64,000 nucleotides of DNA, from assembly GCA_964500205.1 (NCBI GenBank), contig CAZCNS010000017.1:1-64000 (forward strand), read 5' to 3'. Both the position numbers and the translations under genes were made by a program. Shown one piece after another: positions 53,964 through 62,945 of the stretch; positions within the stretch are counted from its first letter, which is position 1, and each line of letters starts with the position of its first letter. The DNA is from UBA10329 sp964500205. GTDB lineage: Bacteria; Bacteroidota; Bacteroidia; UBA10329. The notes below the pieces were generated by a model. It saw nothing but the letters and a program-made list of their open reading frames with translations, searched no databases and was not told the origin of the DNA.

Positions 53964-54457
53964 ACTTTAACGTGGGGTTCCACAATACTTCTATCCATGC
54001 AGAGCTCATTCAGCGCGAGATAAGAGAGATTCAGAACGGGATGGATCTCATCAGGAATAATCTGGCCAACCGGTAGCAACGCGAACCTTCGATAGGGCAA
54101 CATGGGGTGCGGAACCTTCAACACATCATGATCTACTGCACCTTCGCTCCAATGAATGATGTCAATATCGATGGTTCGTGATTCGTAGGAGCCTGAATCC
54201 GTTCTCACTCGTCCTAGCGCCATCTCTATGGTATGAATCTGCGACAGCACCTCAAGCGGAAGTAGGTCTGATCTGATCTTCAGTGCCTGGTTCAGAAAAA
54301 ACCCATCTGCCTCGAATCCCCATGACACAGACCTGAATATGTCGGAGGACGAAAGAACAGGGCCGACCCTCAAGGTGATGAGCTTCCGAGCCTCGTTCAA
54401 AAGCTGTTCGCTCTGGCCGAGGTTAGAGCCTGTAAGAAGCGTGTATTCGGTGTGCAT
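53960..54457 (-). CDS. folK: 2-amino-4-hydroxy-6-hydroxymethyldihydropteridine diphosphokinase
   Basis: 165 residues. It transfers pyrophosphate to hydroxymethyl-dihydropterin in folate synthesis. The family motifs are LLTGSNLGQSEQLLNEA at the N-terminus, SWGFEADGFFLNQALKI, and the DIDII region (SRTIDIDIIHW) with KVPHPMLPYRRFAL. Translationally coupled to the downstream deoxynucleoside kinase gene. Confidence 0.94.
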   Translation of the reverse strand: MHTEYTLLTGSNLGQSEQLLNEARKLITLRVGPVLSSSDIFRSVSWGFEADGFFLNQALKIRSDLLPLEVLSQIHTIEMALGRVRTDSGSYESRTIDIDIIHWSEGAVDHDVLKVPHPMLPYRRFALLPVGQIIPDEIHPVLNLSYLALNELCMDRSIVEPHVKV

Positions 54458-54529
54458 GTTTTGAACTGCGCGAAGATGAGCTTTTAACGTTTCATAACGG
54501 TTGCCGATAACAAAGAAAGGTACTAAGAC

Positions 54530-54537
54530 TACCTTTG
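54530..54537 (+). promoter_or_regulatory. Promoter -7 element of sppA
   Basis: TACCTTTG is an exact TAnnTTTG, 22 bases before the ATG. The -33 side is weak. Confidence 0.5.
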
Positions 54538-54559
54538 CGGCCCATCTTAATCATTTGAC

Positions 54560-56326
54560 ATGAAACAGTTTTTCAAATTCGTCCTAGCCAGTGCCGTGGG
54601 TCTGGTGCTTGGCATTTTCCTTCTTTTCGCAATCATTGCCGGTATAGGTTCCTCGCTTGGCAGCAAGGGTGAGGTCACTGTGAATGACAACTCCGTTCTG
54701 CACATGAAACTCGACAGCGAGATCAAGGAACGCGGTATCGAGAAGCCATTCGACATAGACCCCTCTACTTTCAAGCCCAAGTCGAGCATTGGCCTGAATG
54801 ACATCTTAGCCTCGCTCGAAAAGGCTGCTGATGACGATCGCATCAAGGGCATCTACATTGATGTTACCAACGTTCCAGCAGGCATGGCAACGGTAGAAGA
54901 AATCAGAAATGGAATCATTCGTTTCAAGGAGAGCGGCAAGTGGGTGGTGGCCTACAGTGAGATCTACACGCAGAAAGCATACTACGTGGCGTCCGTTGCA
55001 GATGAGATATGGCTCAATCCGCAGGGAATGGTGGAATGGAAGGGTTTGGGTTCCCAGGTGATGTTCCTTAAGAACATGTTCGAGAAACTTGAACTCGAGC
55101 CACAGATAATCCGCTACGGTAAATTCAAAAGTGCCGTAGAACCATTGATGTTGGAGAAAATGAGTGATGCCAACAGACTTCAGACCATGACCTACATGAA
55201 CACTTTGTGGGAGAAGATGCTGGAGGGCATAGCTGAAAGCAGGGGAAAGACCACAACCGAACTAAACAACATGGCACAGGCTGCGTCCATCAGAAAAGCT
55301 ACGCATGCGCTTGAGAATGGACTTGTGGACAACCTTGTCTATAAGGATGAGGTTCTTTCCAACCTTCGCGAACGACTTGGGCTTGAGAAAGAGGACGATA
55401 AGATCGAGTTCATTGCCCTGAGCAGTTACAAGGATGCAAAAATCGACAAGAAGGAGGACGCCTCCGGGTCAAAGGACCGGATAGCTGTCATCTATGCCGT
55501 AGGTGGCATTGACATGGGTGAAGGTGATGACGAGAGCATAGGCTCTGAGACCATTTCCAAAGAGATACGCAAGGCCCGTTTGGACGATAAGGTGAAAGCC
55601 ATTGTGCTCCGCATTAATAGTGGGGGCGGCAGCGCACTCGCCTCTGACATCATCTGGCGTGAGACCATTCTTGCGAAGGAAAAGAAGCCTTTCATTGTTT
55701 CGTTCGGTGATGTAGCGGCATCTGGCGGCTATTACATAGCCTGTGCAGCAGATACCATTGTGGCTCAACCCAATACCATTACAGGTTCTATCGGGGTTTT
55801 CGGTGTACTGTTCAACGCTCAGAAAATGCTCCAGAACAAGTTCGGTATCAATGTGGATACGGTCAAGACCAATCAGTTCGCTGACCTTGGAGGCCCGCTT
55901 CGCCCACTTACTGACGTGGAGCGCGAGATCATTCAGGAAGGAGTCAACGACATCTACTTCGACTTCATCGGTAAAGTGGCGGAGGGTCGTAGAATGACGA
56001 CCGATCAGGTGGACAGCATCGGTCAGGGGCGCGTTTGGAGCGGTACGGACGCTCTTCGCATCGGATTGGTAGATGTCTTGGGGGGAATAGGAGAGGCAAT
56101 TGACATCGCAGCCGCAAAAGCTGGCCTTGATGACTATCGCGTAGTTGAGATGCCAGAGGCGAAAGACCCCATGGAACAATTGCTGAAGCAGCTTAAAGGA
56201 GGCGGACAAGAGGCTCTTCTTGAAGCACGGCTCGGCAACTACTATCGCTATCTCAAAGACGTAGAGGGGATGATGAACATGCAGGGTGTTCAGGCAAGAA
56301 TGCCCTACACCATCTACATCGATTAA
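54560..56326 (+). CDS. sppA: Signal peptide peptidase SppA (long form)
   Basis: 588 residues. One N-terminal membrane anchor (about 5-30) and two tandem ClpP-like domains, as in the 67K form. The general base Lys190 lies in YGKFKSAVEP and the nucleophile Ser388 in GDVAASGGYYIA; their spacing matches the E. coli enzyme. GSIGVFGVLFN and the tail EGMMNMQGVQARMPY are also typical. SppA degrades left-over signal peptides in the cytoplasmic membrane. A strong terminator follows 21 bases later. Confidence 0.95.
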   Translation: MKQFFKFVLASAVGLVLGIFLLFAIIAGIGSSLGSKGEVTVNDNSVLHMKLDSEIKERGIEKPFDIDPSTFKPKSSIGLNDILASLEKAADDDRIKGIYIDVTNVPAGMATVEEIRNGIIRFKESGKWVVAYSEIYTQKAYYVASVADEIWLNPQGMVEWKGLGSQVMFLKNMFEKLELEPQIIRYGKFKSAVEPLMLEKMSDANRLQTMTYMNTLWEKMLEGIAESRGKTTTELNNMAQAASIRKATHALENGLVDNLVYKDEVLSNLRERLGLEKEDDKIEFIALSSYKDAKIDKKEDASGSKDRIAVIYAVGGIDMGEGDDESIGSETISKEIRKARLDDKVKAIVLRINSGGGSALASDIIWRETILAKEKKPFIVSFGDVAASGGYYIACAADTIVAQPNTITGSIGVFGVLFNAQKMLQNKFGINVDTVKTNQFADLGGPLRPLTDVEREIIQEGVNDIYFDFIGKVAEGRRMTTDQVDSIGQGRVWSGTDALRIGLVDVLGGIGEAIDIAAAKAGLDDYRVVEMPEAKDPMEQLLKQLKGGGQEALLEARLGNYYRYLKDVEGMMNMQGVQARMPYTIYID

Positions 56327-56347
56327 AACATCATAACAAGCCTGAGT

Positions 56348-56383
56348 AAAACCCCGCAAGCCGCTCTAGGTCTGCGGGGTTTT
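56348..56383 (+). terminator. Terminator after sppA
   Basis: The perfect 11-bp stem AAAACCCCGCA / TGCGGGGTTTT has a 14-base loop. The A- and T-flanked stem could act in both directions, but both neighbours are on the plus strand. Confidence 0.85.
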
Positions 56384-56408
56384 GCCTTTCTTGGCAACCC
56401 TGAACAGC

Positions 56409-57926
56409 ATGCTCAACTCAGTGGTCACCTGGCTGATGAAGAAGCGGAGACATCAGCGAGAGCTGTTTCTGCGGTATCCCAATGACGTACAGAAAGATGT
56501 GCTGGGCAACTTGCTCCAGGCTGCTGAGAGAACGGAATTCGGTAAGACATATGACTTTCACTCCATACGAGGAGCGGATGATTTCCGGCAGCGCATCCCT
56601 CTGCAGGACTACGATTCCTTGAAGCCGCTCATAGACCGTCACAGAAAAGGAGAGAACAATGTGATATGGCCCTCGACCATCAAGTGGTTTGCGAAATCCA
56701 GCGGTACGACCAACACCCGAAGCAAATTCATACCGGTCAGCACCGAGGCACTGGAGGAGTGCCATTTCAAAGGCGGAAAAGACATGTTGGGCATGTACTG
56801 TCAGAATCATCCCGACACGAAGATCTTCTCCGGCAAAGGACTGTCCATCGGTGGTTCCCATCAGGTGGACAGCGAGCAGCCCAATGTCTTTCAAGGAGAT
56901 CTTTCAGCTGTGCTGCTCCAGAATCTTCCATTGTGGACAGAACTCTTCCGCACTCCAAAGCTGGAAGTTGCCCTGATGGACGACTGGGAAGCGAAAATGG
57001 CGGAGATGATTCGAATCACAAAGGGTCAGAACATCACCAACATTCAGGGCGTTCCATCCTGGACCTTGGTACTGCTGCAAAGAATACTCACTGAGACGGT
57101 AAAAACGTCCATTTCAGAGGTATGGCCCAATCTTGAGGTATTCTTTCACGGAGCAGTGAGTTTCGTACCCTATCGCGCACAGTTCAAACAGGTAATCGGA
57201 GGAAGTGGTATCAATTACATGGAGACCTACAATGCCTCCGAGGGTTTTTTTGCCATTCAGGACCGTCCAGATTCGGACGACATGTTGCTGATGCTCGATT
57301 ATGGTATCTACTACGAGTTCATACCCATGGAGCAATGGCATAGAGACCAGCCCGAGTCTCTGCTGCTTCACGAGGTGGAGGTCGGAAAACAGTATGCCTT
57401 GATAATCTCAACAAATGCAGGGCTTTGGAGATATGCCATAGGGGACACTGTGACTTTCACATCAACGGACCCTTTCAGGATCAGGGTGACAGGTAGGACC
57501 AAGCATTTCATCAACGCATTCGGTGAAGAGCTGATAATTGAGAATGCTGAAAAAGCGATCAGAGCCGCCTGCATCGGCACAAACTCTGAGATCACGGACT
57601 ACACTGCAGCGCCTCTGTTCATAAGCGATAAGACCAATGGTCGCCACGAGTGGCTCATAGAGTTTGCCACTCCCCCACCCCGCATAGAGCATTTTGCAAA
57701 ACTGCTGGACAATACCCTGAGGGAACTGAACTCAGACTATGATGCCAAAAGAAAGGGGGATATGGTACTGTCCGCACCATTGGTCCGTAGCATCCCGAGT
57801 GGAACATTCTACAATTGGATGGCCTCCAGAGGTAAACTTGGTGGACAACACAAAGTACCTCGCCTGAGCAACGATCGGACCCACGTAGAAGATATTCTCG
57901 ACAATCTGAAAAACCTGCAACGCTGA
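56409..57926 (+). CDS. GH3 family acyl-adenylate (auxin-responsive-type) synthetase
   Basis: 505 residues from ATG 56409 (MLNSVVTWLMKKRRHQREL); a TTG at 56382 lies in the terminator. GH3-type features are KWFAKSSGTTNTRSKFIPVS (P-loop-like, ATP binding), ETYNASEGFFAIQD and LWRYAIGDTVTFTS, then GRTKHFINAFGEELI. Plant relatives join amino acids to jasmonate or auxin; bacterial members are mostly uncharacterised and presumably join a carboxylate to an amine. The gene stands before the polysaccharide locus, 58 bases from its first gene. Confidence 0.88.
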   Translation: MLNSVVTWLMKKRRHQRELFLRYPNDVQKDVLGNLLQAAERTEFGKTYDFHSIRGADDFRQRIPLQDYDSLKPLIDRHRKGENNVIWPSTIKWFAKSSGTTNTRSKFIPVSTEALEECHFKGGKDMLGMYCQNHPDTKIFSGKGLSIGGSHQVDSEQPNVFQGDLSAVLLQNLPLWTELFRTPKLEVALMDDWEAKMAEMIRITKGQNITNIQGVPSWTLVLLQRILTETVKTSISEVWPNLEVFFHGAVSFVPYRAQFKQVIGGSGINYMETYNASEGFFAIQDRPDSDDMLLMLDYGIYYEFIPMEQWHRDQPESLLLHEVEVGKQYALIISTNAGLWRYAIGDTVTFTSTDPFRIRVTGRTKHFINAFGEELIIENAEKAIRAACIGTNSEITDYTAAPLFISDKTNGRHEWLIEFATPPPRIEHFAKLLDNTLRELNSDYDAKRKGDMVLSAPLVRSIPSGTFYNWMASRGKLGGQHKVPRLSNDRTHVEDILDNLKNLQR

Positions 57927-57984
57927 TTCTAGCCAGACTTATGACTGCTCGCAAAGGCGTATCATTGCAACCTACTGCAAGGAG

Positions 57985-58959
57985 ATGAAGAATTTCGCTT
58001 TGATAGGTGCTGCGGGCTATATCGCCCCGCGCCACATGAAGGCCGTCAAAGACAACGGGCATGCTCTGATAGCTGCCTTTGACCCGTTTGACAGCGTAGG
58101 TGTTGTGGACAGCTATTTTCCAAATGCCGACTTCTTCACTGAGTTCGAGCGCTTTGACCGTCACGTGGACAAACTAAGACGCATGGGGACCGGTCTCGAC
58201 TTCGTATCCATCTGCTCCCCTAACTATCTCCATGATGCTCATATCCGCTTCGGACTGCGCAATGGGGCTGATGTCATCTGTGAGAAGCCGATAGTACTCA
58301 ATCCTTGGAATGTCGATGCGCTCTCTGAGATGGAATCTGAATCTGAGGGAAGCATCTACAACATCCTTCAACTTCGTCTGCATCCAAGCGTGATTGCTCT
58401 GAAGAAAATGGTGGATGATGGACCTGCAGATAAGACGTACGACTTCGACCTCACCTACATCACCTCACGCGGTAAATGGTACTACACCAGTTGGAAAGGC
58501 GACACTATGAAATCCGGGGGAATTGCCACCAATATCGGGGTTCATTTCTTTGACATGCTTCAGTGGGTCTTCGGGCCGGTGTCGAAAAGTGTGGTGAATG
58601 TTCATACCCATGACCGTGCGGCCGGATTTCTCGAACTCAAAAAAGCCCGGGTGCGCTGGTTCCTTAGCATCAATGCCGATACACTGCCCGAGAGCTGCGC
58701 AGCACAGGGGAAACGGACTTACCGATCGATGACCCTGGAAGGTCATGAAATTGAATTCAGCGATGGGTTCACAGAGCTGCACACGCTCAGCTACAAGGAG
58801 ATACTCGAAGGACGTGGATTCGGCATCAACGAATCACGTCCTTCGATAGAACTCGTTCATCAGATCAGAAATGCGGAGGTGACAGGTTTAAAGGGAGATT
58901 ACCACCCCTTTTGCAACAAAAAAGTGGCAATGCACCCGTTTGATGGTCAACAGTTCTGA
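57985..58959 (+). CDS. Gfo/Idh/MocA oxidoreductase, WlbA/WbpB-like
   Basis: 324 residues. The Rossmann motif is LIGAAGYIAPRHMKAVKDN, with CSPNYLHDAHIRFGLRNG and the EKP motif ICEKPIVLNPWNVDALSEME. NILQLRLHPSVIALKK and GGIATNIGVHFFDMLQWVFG follow. The pattern is that of WlbA/WbpB, which oxidise UDP-N-acetylglucosaminuronic acid at C3 on the way to 2,3-diamino sugars. It opens the polysaccharide locus, so a diamino uronic acid in the polymer is possible; the aminotransferase and acetyltransferase for that route are not visible. Confidence 0.87.
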   Translation: MKNFALIGAAGYIAPRHMKAVKDNGHALIAAFDPFDSVGVVDSYFPNADFFTEFERFDRHVDKLRRMGTGLDFVSICSPNYLHDAHIRFGLRNGADVICEKPIVLNPWNVDALSEMESESEGSIYNILQLRLHPSVIALKKMVDDGPADKTYDFDLTYITSRGKWYYTSWKGDTMKSGGIATNIGVHFFDMLQWVFGPVSKSVVNVHTHDRAAGFLELKKARVRWFLSINADTLPESCAAQGKRTYRSMTLEGHEIEFSDGFTELHTLSYKEILEGRGFGINESRPSIELVHQIRNAEVTGLKGDYHPFCNKKVAMHPFDGQQF

Positions 58960-59028
58960 GCTGACTTGAACGGAAATCACCTCAGACCAGCAGCGCAAGT
59001 GAGAACAGACCATCGGAACAAGCCAAAG

Positions 59029-59946
59029 ATGAGTATCGGCAAGGAGCCATATTTCCGTGGGTTGAGCTGGGCATGGCTGCTACTGCCTGTTCTGCTGTTG
59101 TCCTCATGCGACCGGCTGCTGTTCCGCAACCTGATGCTCCGCACAGATGCCGACTATGCCTACAAGGAGTTTGAGGACATTGATGACCGTGAGTATCGTT
59201 TGGCACCGAATGACATTCTGATAGTTCGCGTTTTTGCCAATGACGGCTTCGACATGGTGAATATAGCGGGTTTCGGCCGTGGTACGGCCAACCCTCAGAT
59301 GGGCGCAGCGGGAGGAATAGGTGCCGCAGGAGGAATAGGTGCCGCAGGAGGAATGGGCGCAGCGGGAGGAATGGGCGCAGCTGGGGGAATGGGCGCAGGT
59401 GGCCGGATGATGATGCGTGGTGGCGGTGGCGGCAATCTGGTTCTGAGGGTCGAGTTCGATGGATTCGTAAAGATGCCCGTGAGCGGAATGGTGTACCTCG
59501 AGGGACTCACAGTCCGTCAGGCAGAGATGCTTCTGGAGGACTATTACTCTGAATTCATCAACAAGCCATTTGTGCTCGTGGATGTTTTCGATAAGCGAGT
59601 TTTCCTTTTTATGGGTGATCAGACGCAGGTGGTTCCGCTGTTCAGAGACAACATCACCCTGTTTGAGATCTTGGCTCAAGTAGGTGGAATCCCGATGGAC
59701 GGAAAGGCCGACAAAGTGAAGCTGATACGCGGTGATCTCCGAAATCCTGATGTACATGTCATCGATCTGTCTACTCTGAAAGGCGTCCAGAATGCAGACC
59801 TTGTGATGCAGGCCAACGACATTATCTACGTAGAAGTAAGGCGCAGGTATGCCCAGCGTACTGTTGCAGAACTGGCACCATGGTTGTCTCTGCTCACTTT
59901 CTCAATCACAACCCCGCTGACAATCATCGCGCTGCTTAGATTATGA
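59029..59946 (+). CDS. Polysaccharide export lipoprotein (Wza-like) with Gly-rich insert
   Basis: 305 residues from ATG 59029. The signal peptide ends at Cys27 in LLLSSCD. The poly-export domain starts YRLAPNDILIVRVFANDGF and resumes after a Gly/Ala/Met insert (about 91-130) with VLRVEFDGFVKMPVSGMVYL. An SLBB domain (about 185-270) has VFLFMGDQTQVVPLFRDN and ANDIIYVEVRRRY. The last 22 residues are hydrophobic. Wza-like proteins form the outer-membrane channel for capsule or exopolysaccharide. The insert is made of five-residue units such as GAAGG(I/M). Confidence 0.9.
   Translation: MSIGKEPYFRGLSWAWLLLPVLLLSSCDRLLFRNLMLRTDADYAYKEFEDIDDREYRLAPNDILIVRVFANDGFDMVNIAGFGRGTANPQMGAAGGIGAAGGIGAAGGMGAAGGMGAAGGMGAGGRMMMRGGGGGNLVLRVEFDGFVKMPVSGMVYLEGLTVRQAEMLLEDYYSEFINKPFVLVDVFDKRVFLFMGDQTQVVPLFRDNITLFEILAQVGGIPMDGKADKVKLIRGDLRNPDVHVIDLSTLKGVQNADLVMQANDIIYVEVRRRYAQRTVAELAPWLSLLTFSITTPLTIIALLRL
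59299..59400 (+). repeat. 15-bp in-frame tandem repeat in the Wza-like gene
   Basis: About six near-identical 15-base units coding for GAAGG(I/M) follow each other directly. Some copies share base-for-base variants (GGTGCCGCAGGAGGA versus GGCGCAGCGGGAGGA), which shows expansion by duplication. Confidence 0.85.
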
Positions 59947-59995
59947 CAAACGCAACCTTTAGTTGTGTGACCGTCAATGCTGACATTCTTTTCGC

Positions 59996-60430
59996 ATGCT
60001 ATCCTACTTTCAGACCATCATTACAACTTTTGCAGTGCAGATGGCTTGCGCGCAAGGTCCTGTGGCAGGATATGACCTTCCACGTCACGAAGTGGTCCAA
60101 GAGCATATCGAGGCTCTCGAGCAGATGACCTTAGACCTTGATTCCATAGGGGCCCAGGAGGTTTCGGCATTAAATATATACCGCGTGCAATATCCGGAGA
60201 CCTCAGCACTCTGGCCGATACTCGATCGCTTAGAATCACTTTTTGCTGAACGGGAGAGACTGCTGTATTCGGTCACAAGTTCAAGCCCAAGCATCGCTCG
60301 TTTAGATCACAGTATCAATATCGCAAGACATGACCTTCAACGGGCAGTCGCGGCATTGGGTGAGATGATTGAATCGGAGTCGTGGAAATATGGTGTTGAC
60401 AGTCCTCAGAACAGATTACGGAATCCATGA
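59996..60430 (+). CDS. Free-standing protein resembling a Wzc periplasmic segment
   Basis: 144 residues between the wza-like and wzc-like genes on the same strand. Residues about 65-130 align with the periplasmic coil of the Wzc-like protein encoded next door: RERLLYSVTSSSPSIARLD here and REQLLFMVTETSPAIARLE there share 12 of 19 residues. Similarity extends to LNIYRVQYPETSALW versus LNVYRLFAFLAASE. The N-terminus (MLSYFQTIITTFAVQMACAQ) may be a weak signal peptide. It lacks the kinase and membrane parts. It may have arisen by partial duplication; whether it is expressed or regulates chain length is unknown. Confidence 0.65.
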   Translation: MLSYFQTIITTFAVQMACAQGPVAGYDLPRHEVVQEHIEALEQMTLDLDSIGAQEVSALNIYRVQYPETSALWPILDRLESLFAERERLLYSVTSSSPSIARLDHSINIARHDLQRAVAALGEMIESESWKYGVDSPQNRLRNP

Positions 60431-60492
60431 CGCTGGAACCACAGCCATTTGTCGCATACTCTTGATGACCTAATGAATAATCGGCATAACCG

Positions 60493-62937
60493 ATGAAACG
60501 CCCTCGTCCCAACATCCCATCATTCAATGATGACCTGGACCCAAAACTCCTTGGGCGCATCGTAGGACAAAGCGTGATCTACATCATACCCATGGTTCTT
60601 GTGGCCGTGTTGGCGGGTGCATTATATCTGCGGTTCACTCCATCTGTATATGAGACAAGCGCCACTGTGCAAGTTGGTCACGATGTACAAGGACACGCGA
60701 TTATCGGTATAGGCACCACTATTTACAGTAACAATCTGGTGAAGGAAATGGAGATGATGAGGTCTCCATACTACCTGCAGAGGTCGCTCGACAAGCTCCA
60801 ATTGGATGCGAGCTACTTCCTCAAAGGCAATATCCTCAGTGAGGAGCTTTATCTCGCATCTCCTTTTCTGGTCACATACCGCATCATCGATGACAAAGTG
60901 CTTGACACACCTATATGGCTGACCTTCATCGAAGACTTTCGCGTGTATTACGAGTACGCGCTGCAAGGACAGACCTATGGCGCTGAGTTGTCACTTCTGG
61001 ACAGTATTGTAACACCTCACTTCGCTGCTAAGATTAGTGTGCGGGATCTGGTGGGGATTATGAATCAGCAGAATGAGGCGAAGAACAAGTATTACTTCAC
61101 CCTCAACAACATGGACGGTGTCGTAAGGCAGTATTCATCGGCCGTGAAACTTTCTGTAGAGAACGCAGACGCTCAACTTGTGCGGATATCACTGCGAGAC
61201 CGCAACCCACGGAAAGCCACCGACATTGTGAATGTCATCGCTGAAGACGTTGTGCTTTTCGATCTGGAGCGAAGACAGCAGTCTGCGAACAGTGTGCTTG
61301 AATTCGTAGACGATCAACTGGCCAAGATCTACGACAGGCTCTATGACCTTGAATCGGAGATGATCGCTTTTCAGGGTTTTGACACCGACAACAAACAGCC
61401 TGGTCAAGACCTGCTCAAAATGCTTCCTGACCCCTTCAACAGGGTGGCTCAGATCGAGGAGGACGTGGTCTCGCTCAGAATGGAACTTGATGCACTTGAC
61501 CGTGTGGACAGTGAACTCGCGTCTGATGCCGACCTTAATGTTTACAGGCTTTTTGCATTCCTTGCCGCATCTGAATCTAAGGGCAGCCTGAACTCCCTGC
61601 TTGAGAAAATGCAAGAACTGATGCTGCAACGCGAACAGCTCCTGTTCATGGTCACGGAGACCAGCCCGGCCATTGCCAGATTGGAGTATGAACTCAGCAT
61701 ACAGAGAAAATTACTGCGCGAAACGATCAACTCACTCAGAGTTAGCCTGAACTCACGTCTCAGATCGCTGGAAAGCCGGAAGAACAGTTACAAAAAGGAG
61801 ACGGGAAAACCCGGAGAGCCCGATTATGACAAACGAGAGTTCATACGACTCAAGAGAATCTACGAGGTCAACGAGAGCTTCTATCAATCGCTGGTGGATA
61901 AGAAAGCAGCATTCTCGGTAGAGAAGGCAAGCTATATTTCCTCGAACAAGGTGCTTCAGAATGCAAGAGTTCCCAAGCAGGCCATATTCCCCGATGAGAA
62001 GAATGCTTTCCTCTTCCCCATTGCTGCTGCTCTGGTCATCGGACTTGTTATCATCATTGCCAGGTACCTCATGCACAACACCATCACCCATCCCGGTCAG
62101 GTGAGCAAGTATGTAGACATGCCTATCCTTGGAATCGTCCCTAAGTACGAGAAAGACATTCCCAACTCGCAGCTTCTTGTCGACAAGCACCCTAAGTCGA
62201 TGATCACAGAGTCCTTCAGGGCAATCCGTACGAACCTGGAGTTCATTGTAAGCCAAGACAAGCCCAAGGTGATGTCCTTTACCTCAACCATATCGGGAGA
62301 AGGCAAAACCTTTGTGGCTATCAACTTAGGAGGCATCATCGCACTTTCCGGCAAAAAAGTGGTGATCCTTGACCTTGACATGCGCAAACCAAAGATCCAC
62401 GTAGGCTTTGCCGTGCCGAATACAGAGGGGATGAGTACGCTGCTCTCCGGCAAAAGTGAGCTTCACGATGTTCTGAGGCACAGCGATCTCGATAACTTGC
62501 ACTTCATCACTGCAGGACCTATACCCCCCAACCCTGCGGAATTGATCGTAAGTCCTGTAATGGATGAGCTTTTGGAAACATTGAAGCAATCTTACGATCT
62601 GGTCATCATTGACAACCCGCCAGCCGGCATTGTGACTGACGGTATCGTGAACATGCAGCGGGCGGACTACCCCATTTACATCGTTCGGGCGGATTACTCC
62701 AAAAAGCCCTACCTGGAAAGCCTGATGCGCCTTCAGGATGACAACGGTCTGAGGAACCTCAGTGTGATCCTCAACAGCGTGGACACCAAGGGGTCTGCCT
62801 ATGGGCAAGGATATGGCTATGGGTATGGCTACGGGTATGGGTATGGCTACGGATATGGTTACGGATACTATGAAGAAGATTCAGATACCAATCGATACGC
62901 TTGGCTACGCAGATTCTTCAAAGGGCGGTACGACTGA
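60493..62937 (+). CDS. Wzc-like chain-length determinant and bacterial tyrosine kinase
   Basis: 814 residues. A Wzz domain lies between two membrane segments (about 30-48 and 512-535), with a long periplasmic coil (about 260-460). The cytosolic BY-kinase (about 560-760) has Walker A STISGEGKTFVAINLGG (near 600), Walker A' VVILDLDMRKPK (near 626) and Walker B LVIIDNPPAG (near 703). The tail (about 768-793) is an array of Tyr-Gly repeats followed by YYEEDSD, so the autophosphorylated Tyr cluster is unusually regular. It controls polymer length and export together with the Wza-like protein upstream. Confidence 0.93.
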   Translation: MKRPRPNIPSFNDDLDPKLLGRIVGQSVIYIIPMVLVAVLAGALYLRFTPSVYETSATVQVGHDVQGHAIIGIGTTIYSNNLVKEMEMMRSPYYLQRSLDKLQLDASYFLKGNILSEELYLASPFLVTYRIIDDKVLDTPIWLTFIEDFRVYYEYALQGQTYGAELSLLDSIVTPHFAAKISVRDLVGIMNQQNEAKNKYYFTLNNMDGVVRQYSSAVKLSVENADAQLVRISLRDRNPRKATDIVNVIAEDVVLFDLERRQQSANSVLEFVDDQLAKIYDRLYDLESEMIAFQGFDTDNKQPGQDLLKMLPDPFNRVAQIEEDVVSLRMELDALDRVDSELASDADLNVYRLFAFLAASESKGSLNSLLEKMQELMLQREQLLFMVTETSPAIARLEYELSIQRKLLRETINSLRVSLNSRLRSLESRKNSYKKETGKPGEPDYDKREFIRLKRIYEVNESFYQSLVDKKAAFSVEKASYISSNKVLQNARVPKQAIFPDEKNAFLFPIAAALVIGLVIIIARYLMHNTITHPGQVSKYVDMPILGIVPKYEKDIPNSQLLVDKHPKSMITESFRAIRTNLEFIVSQDKPKVMSFTSTISGEGKTFVAINLGGIIALSGKKVVILDLDMRKPKIHVGFAVPNTEGMSTLLSGKSELHDVLRHSDLDNLHFITAGPIPPNPAELIVSPVMDELLETLKQSYDLVIIDNPPAGIVTDGIVNMQRADYPIYIVRADYSKKPYLESLMRLQDDNGLRNLSVILNSVDTKGSAYGQGYGYGYGYGYGYGYGYGYGYYEEDSDTNRYAWLRRFFKGRYD
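62800..62871 (+). repeat. Tyr-Gly coding hexanucleotide array in wzc
   Basis: About eleven TATGG(G/C)/TACGG(A/G/T) hexamers in a row code for alternating Tyr and Gly. The first few are mixed with GGGCAAGG. Confidence 0.85.
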
Positions 62938-62945
62938 CAGAAAGC

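Noticed and set aside
56382..56408. TTG 56382 as start of the GH3 gene
   Set aside because: It lies within the sppA terminator; ATG 56409 gives the usual N-terminus.
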